Source of the DNA: Hyaloscypha bicolor E
Taxonomy: Eukaryota; Ascomycota; Leotiomycetes; Helotiales; Hyaloscyphaceae
NCBI RefSeq assembly: GCF_002865645.1
Contig: NW_020194558.1
Span: 124,001-188,000, forward strand
Direction of reading: 5' to 3'
Length of the DNA stretch: 64,000 bases
Shown here: positions 1 to 11,015 of the stretch, in pieces
Numbering within the stretch: the first letter of the stretch is position 1
Layout: each line of letters opens with the position of its first letter
Program-made: the position numbers and the translations under genes
The notes under the pieces: model-generated
Told to the model about the DNA's origin: nothing
Databases searched by the model: none
What the model saw: the letters and a program-made list of their open reading frames with translations, nothing else

Positions 1-999
1 GACTCCAGATTTGCCGATGTAGTCCCTCGTCTCGTCCAATTCTGCTCTTGCTTCGCTTCTAGGACTTCAATAATCCTTCTGTTCGTGTACATTCTGCTCT
101 TGCAACGAAAGCGCGCTGGCAACCTAGTTCCCAAATTGCAGATCACATGACTGCGTAATATGGGCCAGTTTCTACAGATATTTCCTGTGAGTTCTTTATA
201 GGATGATACCGACCACAGAAGCCACTGTCATGTGCTCCTCTGTTCCATCGTTTAGTTGATTATGGTTCCAGTTGGAGATGAAAAGGACCAAAAGCCTCGG
301 CCCACGAGGCAGTCCTCGATCACAACAGACGAAAGTCTGGGACGGAGACAAGTGCGCACCCCTCGAGCAGCGCAATATCCCGAGCCCATACTCCAGAAAG
401 ACGCTTCAGCTCCCCGTCTCTCTTGCTTGCATATCCGAGCCTGTACAGCAGTACTGCGTGCGAACTTAGAGCCATTGCCAAGAAGCATCTCGGAGTCTTG
501 CCAAAAGCGGCCGTCTCCTCGACTCCCCGCCTTGCCCCAACCTTGTCATGCAACCTCGTGACCATGTGTTATGATTTGCACCACTGCGCGCACCGCCAGC
601 TTAATTTAACCTCAAACCTTGGCGATGCTTTGTGCTCCCTGGAATCTTTCTTCGTTCATGGACCTCACCGTTGAGGAATGGGGTTACAGCTGCAATCGCA
701 TCGTTGCAACAACATAGCCATGCACAGACCCGTGATTCTGCCCTGCGTGTAAGGACAGTTCTAATGCGCACCATGTAAGTGTCATTGCCGCTGTTCATGC
801 CACACCTTAACGAGCCTATTCCCGAGTTCAGCTCTTCATCTCGAGTTTTGCTGACAAGGCCTGGAAGATCACAGCGCCTAATGAATGCAATCGCAGGCCC
901 TACATAACCCTCCTTCGTTGCACTGCCTCTTCCCCTATTTCTCCTACTTAATTCTTCCCCTCTTTGATAAGACACTGGTACAAGATACCATCTATCACT
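1..999. other. No gene recognised
   Basis: Several short overlapping open frames occur on both strands (for example 256-561), but none shows a recognisable domain, a conserved motif or plausible splice structure. The base composition is ordinary, unlike the AT-rich transposon blocks further along. The last part is the upstream region of the degenerate transporter that starts at 1000. Confidence 0.6.
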
Positions 1000-1650
1000 A
1001 TGTCGTCAAACAAACTAGATGAAACAGTTAAAATTACACCAGCGGGCTCAACAGATAGCCTCGATGATGATTATGAGCTCTACAAAAGCATGAAAGGGGT
1101 CGAATCAGACCTGCTCGAAGCCAAGAAAGTCTTGAGAAAGGTGGATATTCGAATCTTCTCCATGCTAATGGTCACATACTTCTCGCAATACCTTGACAAG
1201 AATTCTATCGGTCTTGCCAGGGTTTATGGTCTTAAAATATACCCATCATGAAAGCCAAGATTATTCTTGGCTCTGTATGTCCAATAAAACATCTCAGAGA
1301 ATGTATGTCCTGATATTCGATCACAGCTACAACGTTCTACCTTGGTTATCTGGTTTTCAGTTCCCTTTCGGTTACCTTGTTCAACGCCTTCCAACCGGTC
1401 GTTTGCTCTCGGTCACAATAATCTGCTGGGGAGCTGTTCTTCTAAGCAGCCCTGCCTGTACCTCATTCGCTAGGATGGCAACAAATCGGTTTATTCTCAG
1501 ATCCTTGGAAAGTGCCATCAATCCTGCATTGGTTCTGCTGATATCTATGTGGTACACAATAGGATATTAGCCTCTGCGACTTGAGGCATGCTACAGCTCA
1601 ATAGGTATTGTGACAGTGTCTAGTGGGCTCATTGGGTACGTGATCGCTTC
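1000..1650 (+). pseudogene. Dal5-type MFS anion/allantoate permease, N-terminal remnant
   Basis: Three frame-shifted pieces together match the first third of a Dal5-family (ACS) MFS permease. The ATG at 1000 opens a charged leader, followed by the helix-1 signature LDKNSIGLARVYGLK. After a shift, FGYLVQRLPTGRLLSVTI and a stretch ending in LLISMWYT follow, and after a stop at 1568 the segment LRLEACYSSIGIVTVSSG continues to about 1640. Past that the similarity ends, so roughly two thirds of the usual length of about 500 residues is missing. Frameshifts, a stop and the lost 3' part make it non-functional. The nearest homologues would be fungal uptake permeases for allantoate, pantothenate or other organic anions; the substrate cannot be told. 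Seen: motif order and breaks. Inferred: family name. Confidence 0.75.
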
Positions 1651-2065
1651 TTGCACGTGGATGTCTCCATACTGGTTGTGTCCTCAGGGTGTTCCCATAC
1701 CCTGTGAATGTTAAAATGGTAATGGCTGGAAGGAGAACCACAGCATGTAAAATTTAACAACTCTCCTATTTCGACCACTGGAAGCCGTGGATCTGCGAGT
1801 GCAGAGGTTATAACTTAACCTTTTCTATTGCTTCCTCGAATTTCAGTGTTTACGGATCCAATCGGGACACGGTCTTGCCATTTCGATGCTGCTTTTGAGT
1901 CGCGTTTTTCGCAGCCCCAAAGTTCCACATCCCACCTTCCCACTTTTACATCACGACACAACTACGTCATATCTCCACGTCCAATGCTCCAGCAGCATAT
2001 TAACTATGTTTCAAAAGGCCAAATTGCTAACAGCGCTCCACTGCAATTCCTGGACTCGCTCGATC

Positions 2066-3121
2066 ATGGCTCCTACACTGGATATCGAGATCCAAAATCG
2101 GACGCAGTCCAACCAGGTCATTGCCTATGTCACGGGCCGGGCACTCGAACACGGCAACCACGTTTGCTTCATCCAAGCCGACGGGAAGACGCCATACTTC
2201 CCCGAATCTCCATCACAGATCTGTTCTCCAGTTCCCAAAGACTGTGCGATCAAGCTGGGTGCGCCTGGGACATCAACCACAGTCACCATCCCTCAACTTG
2301 CCGGAGGACGGATATGGTTCTCAATCGACAAGGAATTGACATTCTTCCTCAATCCAGGTCCTGCAATTGTCGAACCATCTATTAGCAACGCATCTGATCC
2401 AAATATCAACGTCCTCTGGGACTTCTGCGAGTTCACATTTGCGAACAACCAGATCTACGCGAACATCAGCTACGTCGATTTTGTCAGCTTGTCAGTTGCC
2501 TTGACTCTCATCCCACAAGATGGCACTCCCCAGAAAGTCCTCGGTCTCAGAGCTAACGGATTCGCTCATATTTGTACCGGATTAGAGGACCAAAGTCTTA
2601 TAGATGCTAATAATTGGCACAAGCTGGTTTTCGAATCAAATAGGGAAAAGCTGCGCTGTTTAAGTCCCAATAACGCCATTGTGATAAGTGGTGGAAATCT
2701 GTTTAAGGGTTACTATGACCCTTACGTGTACGAAGTATGGGGGAAGTACAACAGAACTCACCTGGAGGTAGACACACAAGCACAATGGTCGAAACTTATG
2801 GCCAAAGTTGCCAGTAACAAGCTTGAATTCCCTGACATTGGAAGTTTCGCCAAGCCACCGACGCAAGATATCTTCAGCTGCAGTACAGGCCCGTTCGTCA
2901 GCAATGTTGGAGCATTGGGTCCATTGACCGCTCGAATCAGTGCTGCCTTGAATCGGCCAACGCTCCACAATGAGTATGTCCATCCCAATGATGAGAAAGT
3001 TTCAGATTATTACAAACACCCAATCACGAATCACTATGCTCGGTTAGTTCATGAAGCGAATCTTGATGGGAGGGGGTACGCATTTCCGTATGATGATGTA
3101 TCGGGGGGGGAAGGATGTTGA
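2066..3121 (+). CDS. GH64 beta-1,3-glucanase, C-terminal frameshift
   Basis: A long open frame encodes a glycoside hydrolase family 64 (thaumatin-like fold) beta-1,3-glucanase. The start at 2066 (MAPTLDIEIQN) is chosen because the beta-strand core begins there; an upstream in-frame ATG at 1886 would add a 60-residue tail with no family character. The core has WDFCEFTFANNQ and NISYVDFVS; the Glu and Asp of these motifs lie 16 residues apart, as do the catalytic Glu and Asp reported for the bacterial laminaripentaose-producing enzyme (from memory). No signal peptide is evident. At 3103-3110 a run of eight G shifts the frame and ends the protein at 3121; with seven G the frame would continue through the conserved C-terminus to a TGA at 3174-3176. 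About 20 terminal residues are affected. The lesion may be real or a homopolymer sequencing error. The next pseudogene follows at once. Confidence 0.8.
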   Translation: MAPTLDIEIQNRTQSNQVIAYVTGRALEHGNHVCFIQADGKTPYFPESPSQICSPVPKDCAIKLGAPGTSTTVTIPQLAGGRIWFSIDKELTFFLNPGPAIVEPSISNASDPNINVLWDFCEFTFANNQIYANISYVDFVSLSVALTLIPQDGTPQKVLGLRANGFAHICTGLEDQSLIDANNWHKLVFESNREKLRCLSPNNAIVISGGNLFKGYYDPYVYEVWGKYNRTHLEVDTQAQWSKLMAKVASNKLEFPDIGSFAKPPTQDIFSCSTGPFVSNVGALGPLTARISAALNRPTLHNEYVHPNDEKVSDYYKHPITNHYARLVHEANLDGRGYAFPYDDVSGGEGC

Positions 3122-3189
3122 TCAATCTGGCTTTGTGAATGGGAACCCCAAAGCATTTATTGTGGCAATAGGATGAGCCCACTCACCTG

Positions 3190-4201
3190 AGTTCTAGTGA
3201 CGGAAGAGAGCAGAATTTTCTACTGGCCTCGGGCTACTCTGCCACACCTCCATATACGGAGGAGACCAAGTGATTATACTCCCCAAATTCGATTTCATAC
3301 AGTTTCTGAAAGTGATTGAGCGGTTCAAGATTTATGAACCCTTCTTTGTCTCTCCAATTGTGCTCTCGATGACGAAGAATCTGCGTGTGCTGCGAAAGTA
3401 CGATCTCAGCAGTGTCAAGTTTTTCTACATTGGAGCGGCGCCTTCAGGCCAGGAGTTGGTGGTGGATCTGCAATTAGTATACCCGGCTTGAGAGATGCGT
3501 TAAGCGAATGGTTTGGCAGAGAGCGCCACTGTTGTATCTTCGATATCGCATGCTGATAGCTGGTACGGTAGCTCTGGATCACTTCTCCCAGGAGCAGAAG
3601 TCAGGATAGTGGCAGCAGATGGGAAAAACATCGATGACCACAACGTGCCTGGAGAACTTTGGTAACAAAAAAGCAACCGGTGAAACATTCGTTGAAGATG
3701 AGAGCGGGAGGTGGCTTAAGACTGGCGATGACGGCGACATTCGAGAATCTCCCGAGAGCGGAAGTGAATACGTTGGGATCGTAGACCAAATCAAGGAACT
3801 GATCAAGGTTAATGTGAGTAAAATCTGACCCCGTCTGCTGTGCGGCCTACTAATTCTCACGGGGCAATCAAGTCGCTCCCGCAGAGCTCGAGTCTTACCT
3901 TCTGTCTCATCCGTCTGTTGCCGACTGGGCTGTCATCTCCATTTCTCGGGAAACATCGGAGAGGCACCGAAAGATTACGTTGTGAGTAAAAAATGTTAGA
4001 GGAGGGGACAATGAATAGACGCTCAAACAAGATACAATGGGTCACGTGGAAAAAAAAACACCAGACGAGGTGCAGGTGGGCGAGGGACCCTGAATTCAGT
4101 AAGATCATACCAAAATCTCCCTCGAGCAAGATTTCAAGGCGCATATTGAGAGATTCGGACAAGGAGATCAGGGTAAAACCGAGTACCAGAGCCAAGATCT
4201 A
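3190..4201 (+). pseudogene. 4-coumarate-CoA-ligase-like acyl-CoA ligase, 5'-truncated
   Basis: Scattered frames keep the C-terminal half of an adenylate-forming acyl-CoA ligase of the fungal 4CL-like group. In order: YGGDQVIILPKFDFIQFLKV (about 3250-3320), DLSSVKFFYIGAAPSG (about 3400-3450), SWYGSSGSLLPGAEVRI (about 3560-3610), GRWLKTGDDGDI with IVDQIKELIKV (3700-3810), VAPAELESYLLSHPSVADW (3870-3930), and IPKSPSSKISRRILRD (4108-4155). The final residues AKI resemble a peroxisomal targeting tail. The N-terminal half, including the P-loop-like AMP-binding signature, is absent, and the hinge region holds stops and at least four frame changes. It begins directly after the glucanase, so a deletion probably joined the two loci. 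Its neighbour, a 3-hydroxyacyl-CoA dehydrogenase, would act on CoA thioesters of this kind. Confidence 0.8.
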
Positions 4202-4231
4202 ATTCTTGTGTCGCGGAAATAGGATGAATCA

Positions 4232-5300
4232 TCAATACTTGTAAAATCCTTCCCCAGTCTTAACTCCGAGTTTTCCATTCTGTATCATCCGAGCCAGTAA
4301 ATCACGCGGCTCCTTTGGTAACCCGCCTCTATTCTGAGCATAATTCTCCTCGATGTCCTTCACTACATCTAAACCAACTACATCCATTTGTTCGAATGGA
4401 CCTTTGGGGGTTTTGAGTACGTCTTTATAGATACAATCTATCTCTTCCGGACTTGCTACTCCCTCAGCGGCAACATAAAGTGATTCCCGTTTGATTGCAG
4501 CCCAGATGCTGTTTGATTTTAGCCAATATCACACTTCTGAGCTGAGAATTCACTTACCGGTTGTAAATGTAGCCACAAGAACTCTTTTTCACATGGAAAG
4601 GGTTGAATCCATCTTCTCTGCATTGTTTCATTAGACGTGGGATGATATCAGGCTTTGTGATGTTAGTTCCCATTACTTCTATCGCTGCTGTTTCCGGAGG
4701 CCAGTCTGCGCAGGCGTTAGGGAAAGCCCGACACAAGAGTGTGGATATTGGTAGAAAGCAAGAAGACAAACTCACAGGAATGCAAGCTCACACAGCGATT
4801 CGGATGCTTTAGTTCTAAGCCATCAATAATTTGCTGTATCGTGAAACTGCTGGAATTGGACGCTATGATCGTGTCCGTATGTGACAATCCATCAAGCTGC
4901 TGGACAACAGAGCACTTGAGCTCCATGGATTCGGGAACATTCTAACATAGGCTTTGTCAAGTTTGGAATAACGTTCTTGGAGAAGTTCGCACCTCAACAG
5001 CCAGCCAGGCACCTTCTAAAGCAACATCTAGCTCGTCTAGCCCAAAGATCGAGACAACTCCGTCTTTGTGTCCCGTCTCTCGCCCACCTGATGTCCTAAA
5101 CTTGTCGATCTCAACCAAGGCAGCTTCGAGGGCGTCAGGTTTCTTGTCAATCAGTTTTACTGGCCGTCCACGGCTCGACCACTGGAAAGAGCCAGTCAGT
5201 TCATGTTCATGCACTAGTAGAAGGGCGTTAATCTGCTAACCATATACGCAAGTCGTCTTCCTTGGGTTCCAGCACCAAGAATAGCCACCGCACCTTTCAT
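4232..5300 (-). CDS. 3-hydroxyacyl-CoA dehydrogenase family protein
   Basis: Five exons on the minus strand (5241-5300, 4993-5181, 4776-4941, 4558-4705, 4232-4508) join in frame to 279 residues. The protein begins with a Rossmann NAD-binding motif, MKGAVAILGAGTQGRRLAYM, where GAGTQG is the glycine-rich loop. It continues with VKLIDKKPDALEAAL, then IIASNSSSF and VSLHSYWPPE, whose His is the likely catalytic base, and ends with the C-terminal helical domain and GEGFYKY. Introns are 49-70 bases with GT..AG ends, and intron 1 has a CTGAC branch site. It should oxidise an L-3-hydroxyacyl-CoA or a related hydroxy-acid with NAD; 279 residues is slightly short for fungal members (about 300-320). It is divergently arranged with the transporter at 5962 and lies next to the acyl-CoA ligase pseudogene. 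The substrate is unknown. Confidence 0.85.
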
Positions 5301-5961
5301 CTTCAAGTATGACTTGGATCTTGGGCTTGTGAAAGCAATAAATGATTTGGAACTAGTTCTTGAAAAGAAGTCCTACTGTCAGGTTAATAAATTTAGGGCA
5401 ACCCGAAGCTCGCAGCCTCGCTCCGTGACTTGACTTCCCTGCTATGACGAAAGATGAAAATGAGGCTGGATTCGTAATTGAAGCAACAAAGTATCCAACT
5501 CTTATGTAACCAATCAGGACCGAGAAAATGAAACGCATATCCCCCCACGAGACTCCAATCAAAAGACTGCCCGCACTGCCCGCGCCAGCCGCGATGCCCG
5601 CCTGTCAACCCCGCGCCGCCGACGTACAGAGGCGAGCCCACTCGTGCAATATTTCCTTCCCGCTCCACCGACATTGGCCTTGGATGACTTCCAGGAACAG
5701 CTTCTCAAACCTGTCCAATGGTAACATCCCGTTGACATCGGTGATTGTATGAAAACAGTTGGACCGGAATATGCCTGTCTGTCTGAATGCGGGGCCCCAC
5801 CAAGTCGATTGTTGAGGTGGAGGTGAACCAACGATTCTAGAGCTGACAGTGGGAGGCTGCGGCCGAGATGAAGTTGGTTATAATACAAGGCGATGCCTCC
5901 CTCATTTTAACCCATCCATACGATCTGCTCATCATTAGGGCCATTCAATTTTGCATTCAAA
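5301..5961. promoter_or_regulatory. Shared intergenic region of a divergent gene pair
   Basis: About 660 bases separate the start of the dehydrogenase (minus) from the start of the transporter (plus). No coding similarity was seen, and it must hold both promoters. A CAAT-like stretch and pyrimidine-rich tracts are present, but no specific regulator site could be assigned. Confidence 0.5.
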
Positions 5962-7659
5962 ATGACGGCTTCACTTGATAGTCCTAGTCAGCACAATGCT
6001 GTATCGACCCAAGACCATGGCAAGACCGCTTCTTCGGAAGACCTCAGTGAGAAGGGTGTTGTTGCAAACGACGAATTTGCTCAGGGAAATGTCGTGAGTA
6101 TCTTCACAATGCTAGAGTGGCGTTCCTGACGTGTCTCACTAGGTATCCAGCAAGCACCACGACCCCAACTGGGCTGGCGATGGAATCAACACTTCCCGTG
6201 TTGATCCCGCAAAGACTCTTCGCAAAATGGACTTGCGCTTGATTCCCATGCTGGCAGCTTTGTATTTACTCTCCTTCCTCGACCGTGGCAACATCGGCAA
6301 CGCCAAGATTCAAGGTCTCCAGACCGACCTCAAGCTCACCGGGTCCCAATACAACCTGTGTGCGACGATCTTTTTCTTCACCTACTGCGCCTTTGAAATC
6401 CCATCCAATCTCCTTCTCAAACGCTTCAGACCGTCAATCTGGCTTCCGAGCATCATGGTTGCGTGGGGGACAGTCATGACACTCATGGGACTTGTCAAGA
6501 GCTACCACGGACTTCTGGTTGCTAGGATATTCCTTGGCGTCGCCGAAGCTGGTCTATATCCTGGGGTTGCCTACTACCTAACGATGTGGTATTGCACCGA
6601 GGAGCTTGCGCTTCGCCAAGGCCTCTTTTTTAGCGCAGCAAGTGTGGCCGGTGCTTTCTCGGGACTTCTGGCCTACGCAATTGCGAAAATGCATGGCGTT
6701 GGTGGCCTTGCTGGCTGGCAATGGATTTTCATTCTGGAAGGTCTTTTAACAGTTGTTGTAGCTGTCTGTGCCTTCTTCATTCTTCACGATTTCCCGGACA
6801 CTGCTGGGTTTTTAAGCGTGGAAGAGAAGGCTTGGGTTGTCCATCGACTGAAGTATCAGGGAAGTAAGAGGAGCGGAAGAAATGTGGCTGAGACAGAGCA
6901 CTTCGAATGGAAATATGTTGTCAAGGGTGAGCCTTCATCAGAAAGTCTTATCTGCACATCTGCTAACAGCAATTAGCACTCACCGACTGGCAGCTATATC
7001 TCAGTCTCCTCATGTACTGGGGTATTGTCTGTCCACTTTACGGCATTTCGTTGTTCCTACCTACCATTATTAAACAACTCGGCTATACTTCCACTACTGC
7101 TCAACTCTTGACCATCCCAATCTACTGCACCGCTGCAGTTCTCGCCATCATCGTGTGCTGGTCGTCCGACAAAGCTGCCAAAAGTGGAGCCTCACGATGG
7201 CCGTACATCTTCTTCCCAATGTGTGCCATCCTTGTCGGCTTCCTCATGGCTTTGGCCGGCTCTGCTCACGGCGGTGTTCCCGGCGTCGTCTATGCGGGAG
7301 TCTTCATCGCAACCTGCGGCATCTATCCTGCATTTCCAGGTAACATTACTTGGATCAGCAACAACCTTGCAGGGAGTTACAAACGTGCAGCTGGGATGGC
7401 ATTCCAAATTGGCCTTGGAAATCTCGGTGGCGCTATGGCCAGTAACTTTTACCGAAGTGTTGACGAGCCGAAGTATTTGCTTGGTCACGGATTGGAAATT
7501 GGGTTTGTTACATTGGGATTGTGTGCTTGTGTTGCTTTGAGGCTCAATTACGGGCGTATAAATGCGAAACGAGCGCGAAGTGGAGAGGCAGAAGGTCTCA
7601 CGGATGAGCAGCTTGCTGATCTGGGTGACAAGAGCCCAACGTTCAGATATACTTTGTAG
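5962..7659 (+). CDS. MFS transporter, Tna1/ACS (nicotinate or organic anion) type
   Basis: Three exons (5962-6093, 6143-6926, 6977-7659) join to 532 residues; introns of 49 and 50 bases start GTGAG and end CTAG and TTAG. The cytosolic N-terminus is followed by the family signature FLDRGNIGNAKIQGL in helix 1, then the helix 4-5 region VARIFLGVAEAGLYPG with AYYLTMWY. Twelve hydrophobic helices are visible, with a long central loop where intron 2 lies. It is typical of the anion:cation symporter group of the major facilitator superfamily, which includes yeast Tna1 and Dal5, and should act at the plasma membrane. Length and motifs are normal and no lesion was seen. The substrate may relate to the divergent dehydrogenase, which is inference from position only. 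A hAT-type MITE inserted 73 bases downstream of the stop. Confidence 0.88.
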
Positions 7660-7731
7660 GGTAATATGAGTTCATTGTATTGGAGCAGGGCTGGATTTCA
7701 GTCCGATATTGTCCCAGTGTGAAACTGGTAG

Positions 7732-8395
7732 CAGTGTGGGAAATGAGTAGAGTAGAGTAGAGTAGTGGGCCCTACTCATATTCTACTCAAATTTATTTCT
7801 CACTACTCATACTCTACTCAATACTCTACTCAACTACTCTAGAATATTCTAGAGTAGTTAAGTAGTACGTACGTAATGCCACACGTGACGTTACACGTGA
7901 CAGGCTAGCCTAATTAGGTAAGGCACCGGGCTGGCTCGAGACTAGTACCACTATACTGCCTAATCAAGTAGTGGCAAGGCTTGGTAAGCAAGGTAAAACC
8001 CTAATAATACCCCAAGGCTTCCTTGGCTACTGGAAACAAATTCTTCTCTTAAGGTACCCTTACTATATCTAAATTATATAATAGATTTAATAAGAGTACT
8101 TTTAAGATAATATCTTACTTAAAGAGCTAGGAATTATTTAAAGACAAATTAGAAGAAATAAAAAGAAAAAAAAGTAATATTTAAGCAGCCTTATATAAGG
8201 TCTAGCTTAAATTATATAATACTACTTAATAAATATCTTATTTATTTATTAATAATTAAATAAATATTAATTTATTATATTTATATAACTTGTATGTAAC
8301 TACTCTTGAGTTACTCTAGAGTAGTACTCTACTCTACTCTACTCAAGACTACTCTAGAGTAGCTTGAGTAGCTTGAGTAGCTTTTGCCCACACTG
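7732..8395 (+). mobile_element. hAT-like MITE, copy 1, with 8-base target duplication
   Basis: A 664-base non-autonomous element. It starts CAGTGTGGGAAATGAGTAG and ends GCTTTTGCCCACACTG, so the outermost nine bases are inverted repeats. The eight bases ACTGGTAG occur at 7724-7731 and again at 8396-8403, a perfect target-site duplication. Eight-base duplications with CAGTG-type ends are the hallmark of the hAT superfamily. Both subterminal regions are packed with GAGTA/TACTC units, like the subterminal repeats of hAT elements. The middle is AT-rich with no open frame. The second copy at 12017 is inverted. Confidence 0.88.
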
Positions 8396-8403
8396 ACTGG
8401 TAG

Positions 8404-9075
8404 TCTTCGTAAGGATAACATTGTAATTGTGTCTGAAAGGTCCACAGTCTGTTACTTCGTATAAGACTTAACAATGTAAAAGCACAAGTCTCTAGATTTT
8501 AGAGCTGTGATTGACTGGCCTGAAAGATGTCAAAATAAACGGCATGAGCACTAGAGCAGAAGTTGAAACAATCTCCTTACAGAACTCGTAACGGTGGGCT
8601 TCAGAAGAACAAACCTCGCTCACTAAGTCAAATAAGTTCGATAGAGAAAGGGGAACCGAAAGTAAGCGAGGCTTTCAACAGAAAGTACCTTAAAAACCAC
8701 CATTGAATATACAAAGTTAACAAACTTGTTTCTGGTATATACATAACGCGATAGTATCTTTCTGCGCTCTAGTTGTCCCAGCTATATTAACCTTGCCCAA
8801 ACACTCTCTCCGGTTCCAAGATTTCAAGCCACCGCAGTTGAGTAGTAAGGGAAGCGAGCCGTTGGCTGCCATACCGTTTGCACTGCCCCAGACAGTGTTA
8901 TCGCACCGCACCGCACCGCAGCATCATCCCCATTCTCTGTTTTTCCTTCTTCTTCTAGTCAGCCAGCCCTGACTCCAGCACATACCTGCTCAGCAGTCAT
9001 TGCGTGTCTCGGCTCAAAGCATCCTAACCGTACCATCCTTTGCATTCCAATACACCAAATTACAAGGGCATTGAT
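8404..9075. other. No gene recognised
   Basis: Between the first hAT MITE and the HET remnant no coding similarity was found. A short GCACC tandem (four units) occurs near 8905-8923. Confidence 0.5.
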
Positions 9076-10485
9076 CATGCCATCAGAATCAGATCAACGC
9101 CTTGACTCGAGTAATATTCACTCCAGCTTCGCCGACAGAAACGAGATTCGACTTCTTCATCTCCACCCATGTTCAGATACTCGGTGGATAAATTGTACGA
9201 TTCAGCATGTCAAACTATTCGAAAAGCCCTCAAATGAGGCGTCATCCTACTAGGCAAGGAAGTGGTCATCAATTTTGGCCATGAGAAATTCAATTGTTTA
9301 GACTGTGTTGGTTCTTCAATTCCACCGGCGTCCGTCGAAAGATACTGTGTTTTAGAACAAGCCAAAATGAGGATCTCAAAGCTCTTCTTAAAGATATACG
9401 TGCAAGAATCCCAGCACGGCTCTTCCTTCAGAAAGGCCACACACTGAACCTTTACTCTGGCTTTGTGTGGAATACGGCGGGTCAAAGTGAGAAGACTTGC
9501 GAGACAAAATCTTCGGCTTGCATAGTTTGTTGTCGGATTGTTGTAAGCACGCTATTAAAGTAGACAACTCTTTGAGGTTACAGGACCTCTGTTTAGGAGT
9601 GGCTACGCACCACTTTCGATGGAATAAAAGTTATTGCTACACCACAGAACGGGCGCATTGTTAAAGACTTCAGGCTCTTCCATCTACATCTAAGAATGCC
9701 TTTGAAAAAAAGAAATTTGAATGTCGACTCTGGCGCAAGTGGTACAAAAGATGACATGAGAGGGAACAAAGATCCTTTCGAGCCACATTTCGGTCCCAAC
9801 AGTTGCAAGAGGTAAGATTTCATGGATCAGTTCTCCATTAAACGGCAATAGCTGTGGAATAGGCGAAAGTTTTTCTAAGTATGCAAATAAAATTTTGATC
9901 AAGTGGAACTGTATCAAAGTTCTTCAGGAAGGAGGCCAAGAAAAATGTGCTGTTGCCAATGACGAATTGGATCTCGTGCGTTCACTGAAAGGTCAAGGAT
10001 ATTACGTTCCACCTCGCGGAGCTATTCGAGTGCCCGTCGAGGAACCTTGGGAAGTACGTGGTGGACCATATGACGTTTACGAGCCCGATGGCCACCTTCG
10101 AGACGGTACTACGTGGTGCAAGTCAACCTCCTCGGATTCGAGCCTGAAACTTTGTCGTCTAGCTTTCGATGATCTCAGGTTTTTATTCTTCTGTCCTATT
10201 AATGCGAAGATCGGCGACATAGTGCGTGAATTTCCAAATTCCGATGTCTTATTCGTTTTGAGGATGACTGCCTCTACGGACGCTGTGTCAAATACTTCTT
10301 ATGTACCCGTCGGGCGCGCTTGGATTTTTTTAGCACCAGGACCGGGACAGCTGCTGCGCTGGCCGGCAAATAAAAATTCGCAAGTCAACAATATTCTAAA
10401 CCTTGTAGCACTCCAATTTTTACCGGGCACTCAGCAACTCGCAGCGCTGAAAGAGCGACTTACAAAAGATCATTTCCTCAATTAG
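9076..10485 (+). pseudogene. HET-domain gene remnant
   Basis: A decayed heterokaryon-incompatibility (HET) type gene. At 9130-9250 the frame reads NEIRLLHLHP followed by CTIQHVKLFE and EASSY, resembling the start of the HET domain (EIRLL..L.PG ... YEALSY). At about 9497-9565 the segment LRDKIFGLHSLLSDCC matches the conserved DPRDKIFGLHSLL region that follows the domain. A last open stretch of 196 codons (9895-10485) has VREFPNSDVLFVLR and SYVPVGRAWIF, which could be the C-terminal receiver-like part. Intervening stops and shifts, and the missing core with the D-A-I-C-I-N-Q motif, show it is dead. It is independent of the HET pseudogene on the other strand at 11016-14055. The function of HET proteins is to trigger cell death on non-self recognition. 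Confidence 0.55.
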
Positions 10486-11015
10486 CTCGTAGTGCGACTT
10501 TGCAAGGTCCGGTCTCATTTCAATATACCCACATGGAAGAACTCCCACCCATGCAGGACAAGTTGTACGGTGAAGAGAGACAAGTGCTCTGAGCTGCAGA
10601 ACTGGATCGGCCACTGAGCCTTACTACAGCGACGTCTCTACGACAACACCTGGATCACAACGCACATGAATTAGCGAGTATATAGACACTCATAAGAGTA
10701 TTTTTAGCACATGTTCTGCAGTGTTGACTGCTTCGTAAGTGATGCTTCGCGTATATGAGCTTCCACTAATTAAACAATAGTCGATTTAATCTGTTTTCCA
10801 GCCCTCAGGTCAACGTTCGCATCGAATCGACAAGTCGCGAATAGAACTACCGGAAGTGTTTTTTGGCATGGAGTCCCTATTCTGGAGGTTACAATCGAAG
10901 AATGTTTCAGGGAGGACGAACAGTAGTCCACCACTTTGGGAGAATTGGACGGCGTTGCTTCAGCAAGAAGCTTCTAAATGGTAGCGGAGTGAGCGTGCCG
11001 TCGCTGCATCACCCC
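10486..11015. other. No gene recognised
   Basis: Intergenic stretch between two HET relics. Only short open frames without recognisable motifs; the 3' end of the minus-strand HET pseudogene begins at 11016. Confidence 0.5.

Noticed and set aside
256..675. Overlapping open frames on both strands near the window start
   Set aside because: No motif, no splice logic and mutual overlap in several frames; they look like chance frames in ordinary-composition DNA.
2660..2988. Minus-strand frames inside the glucanase
   Set aside because: Shadows of the well-supported plus-strand GH64 coding sequence.
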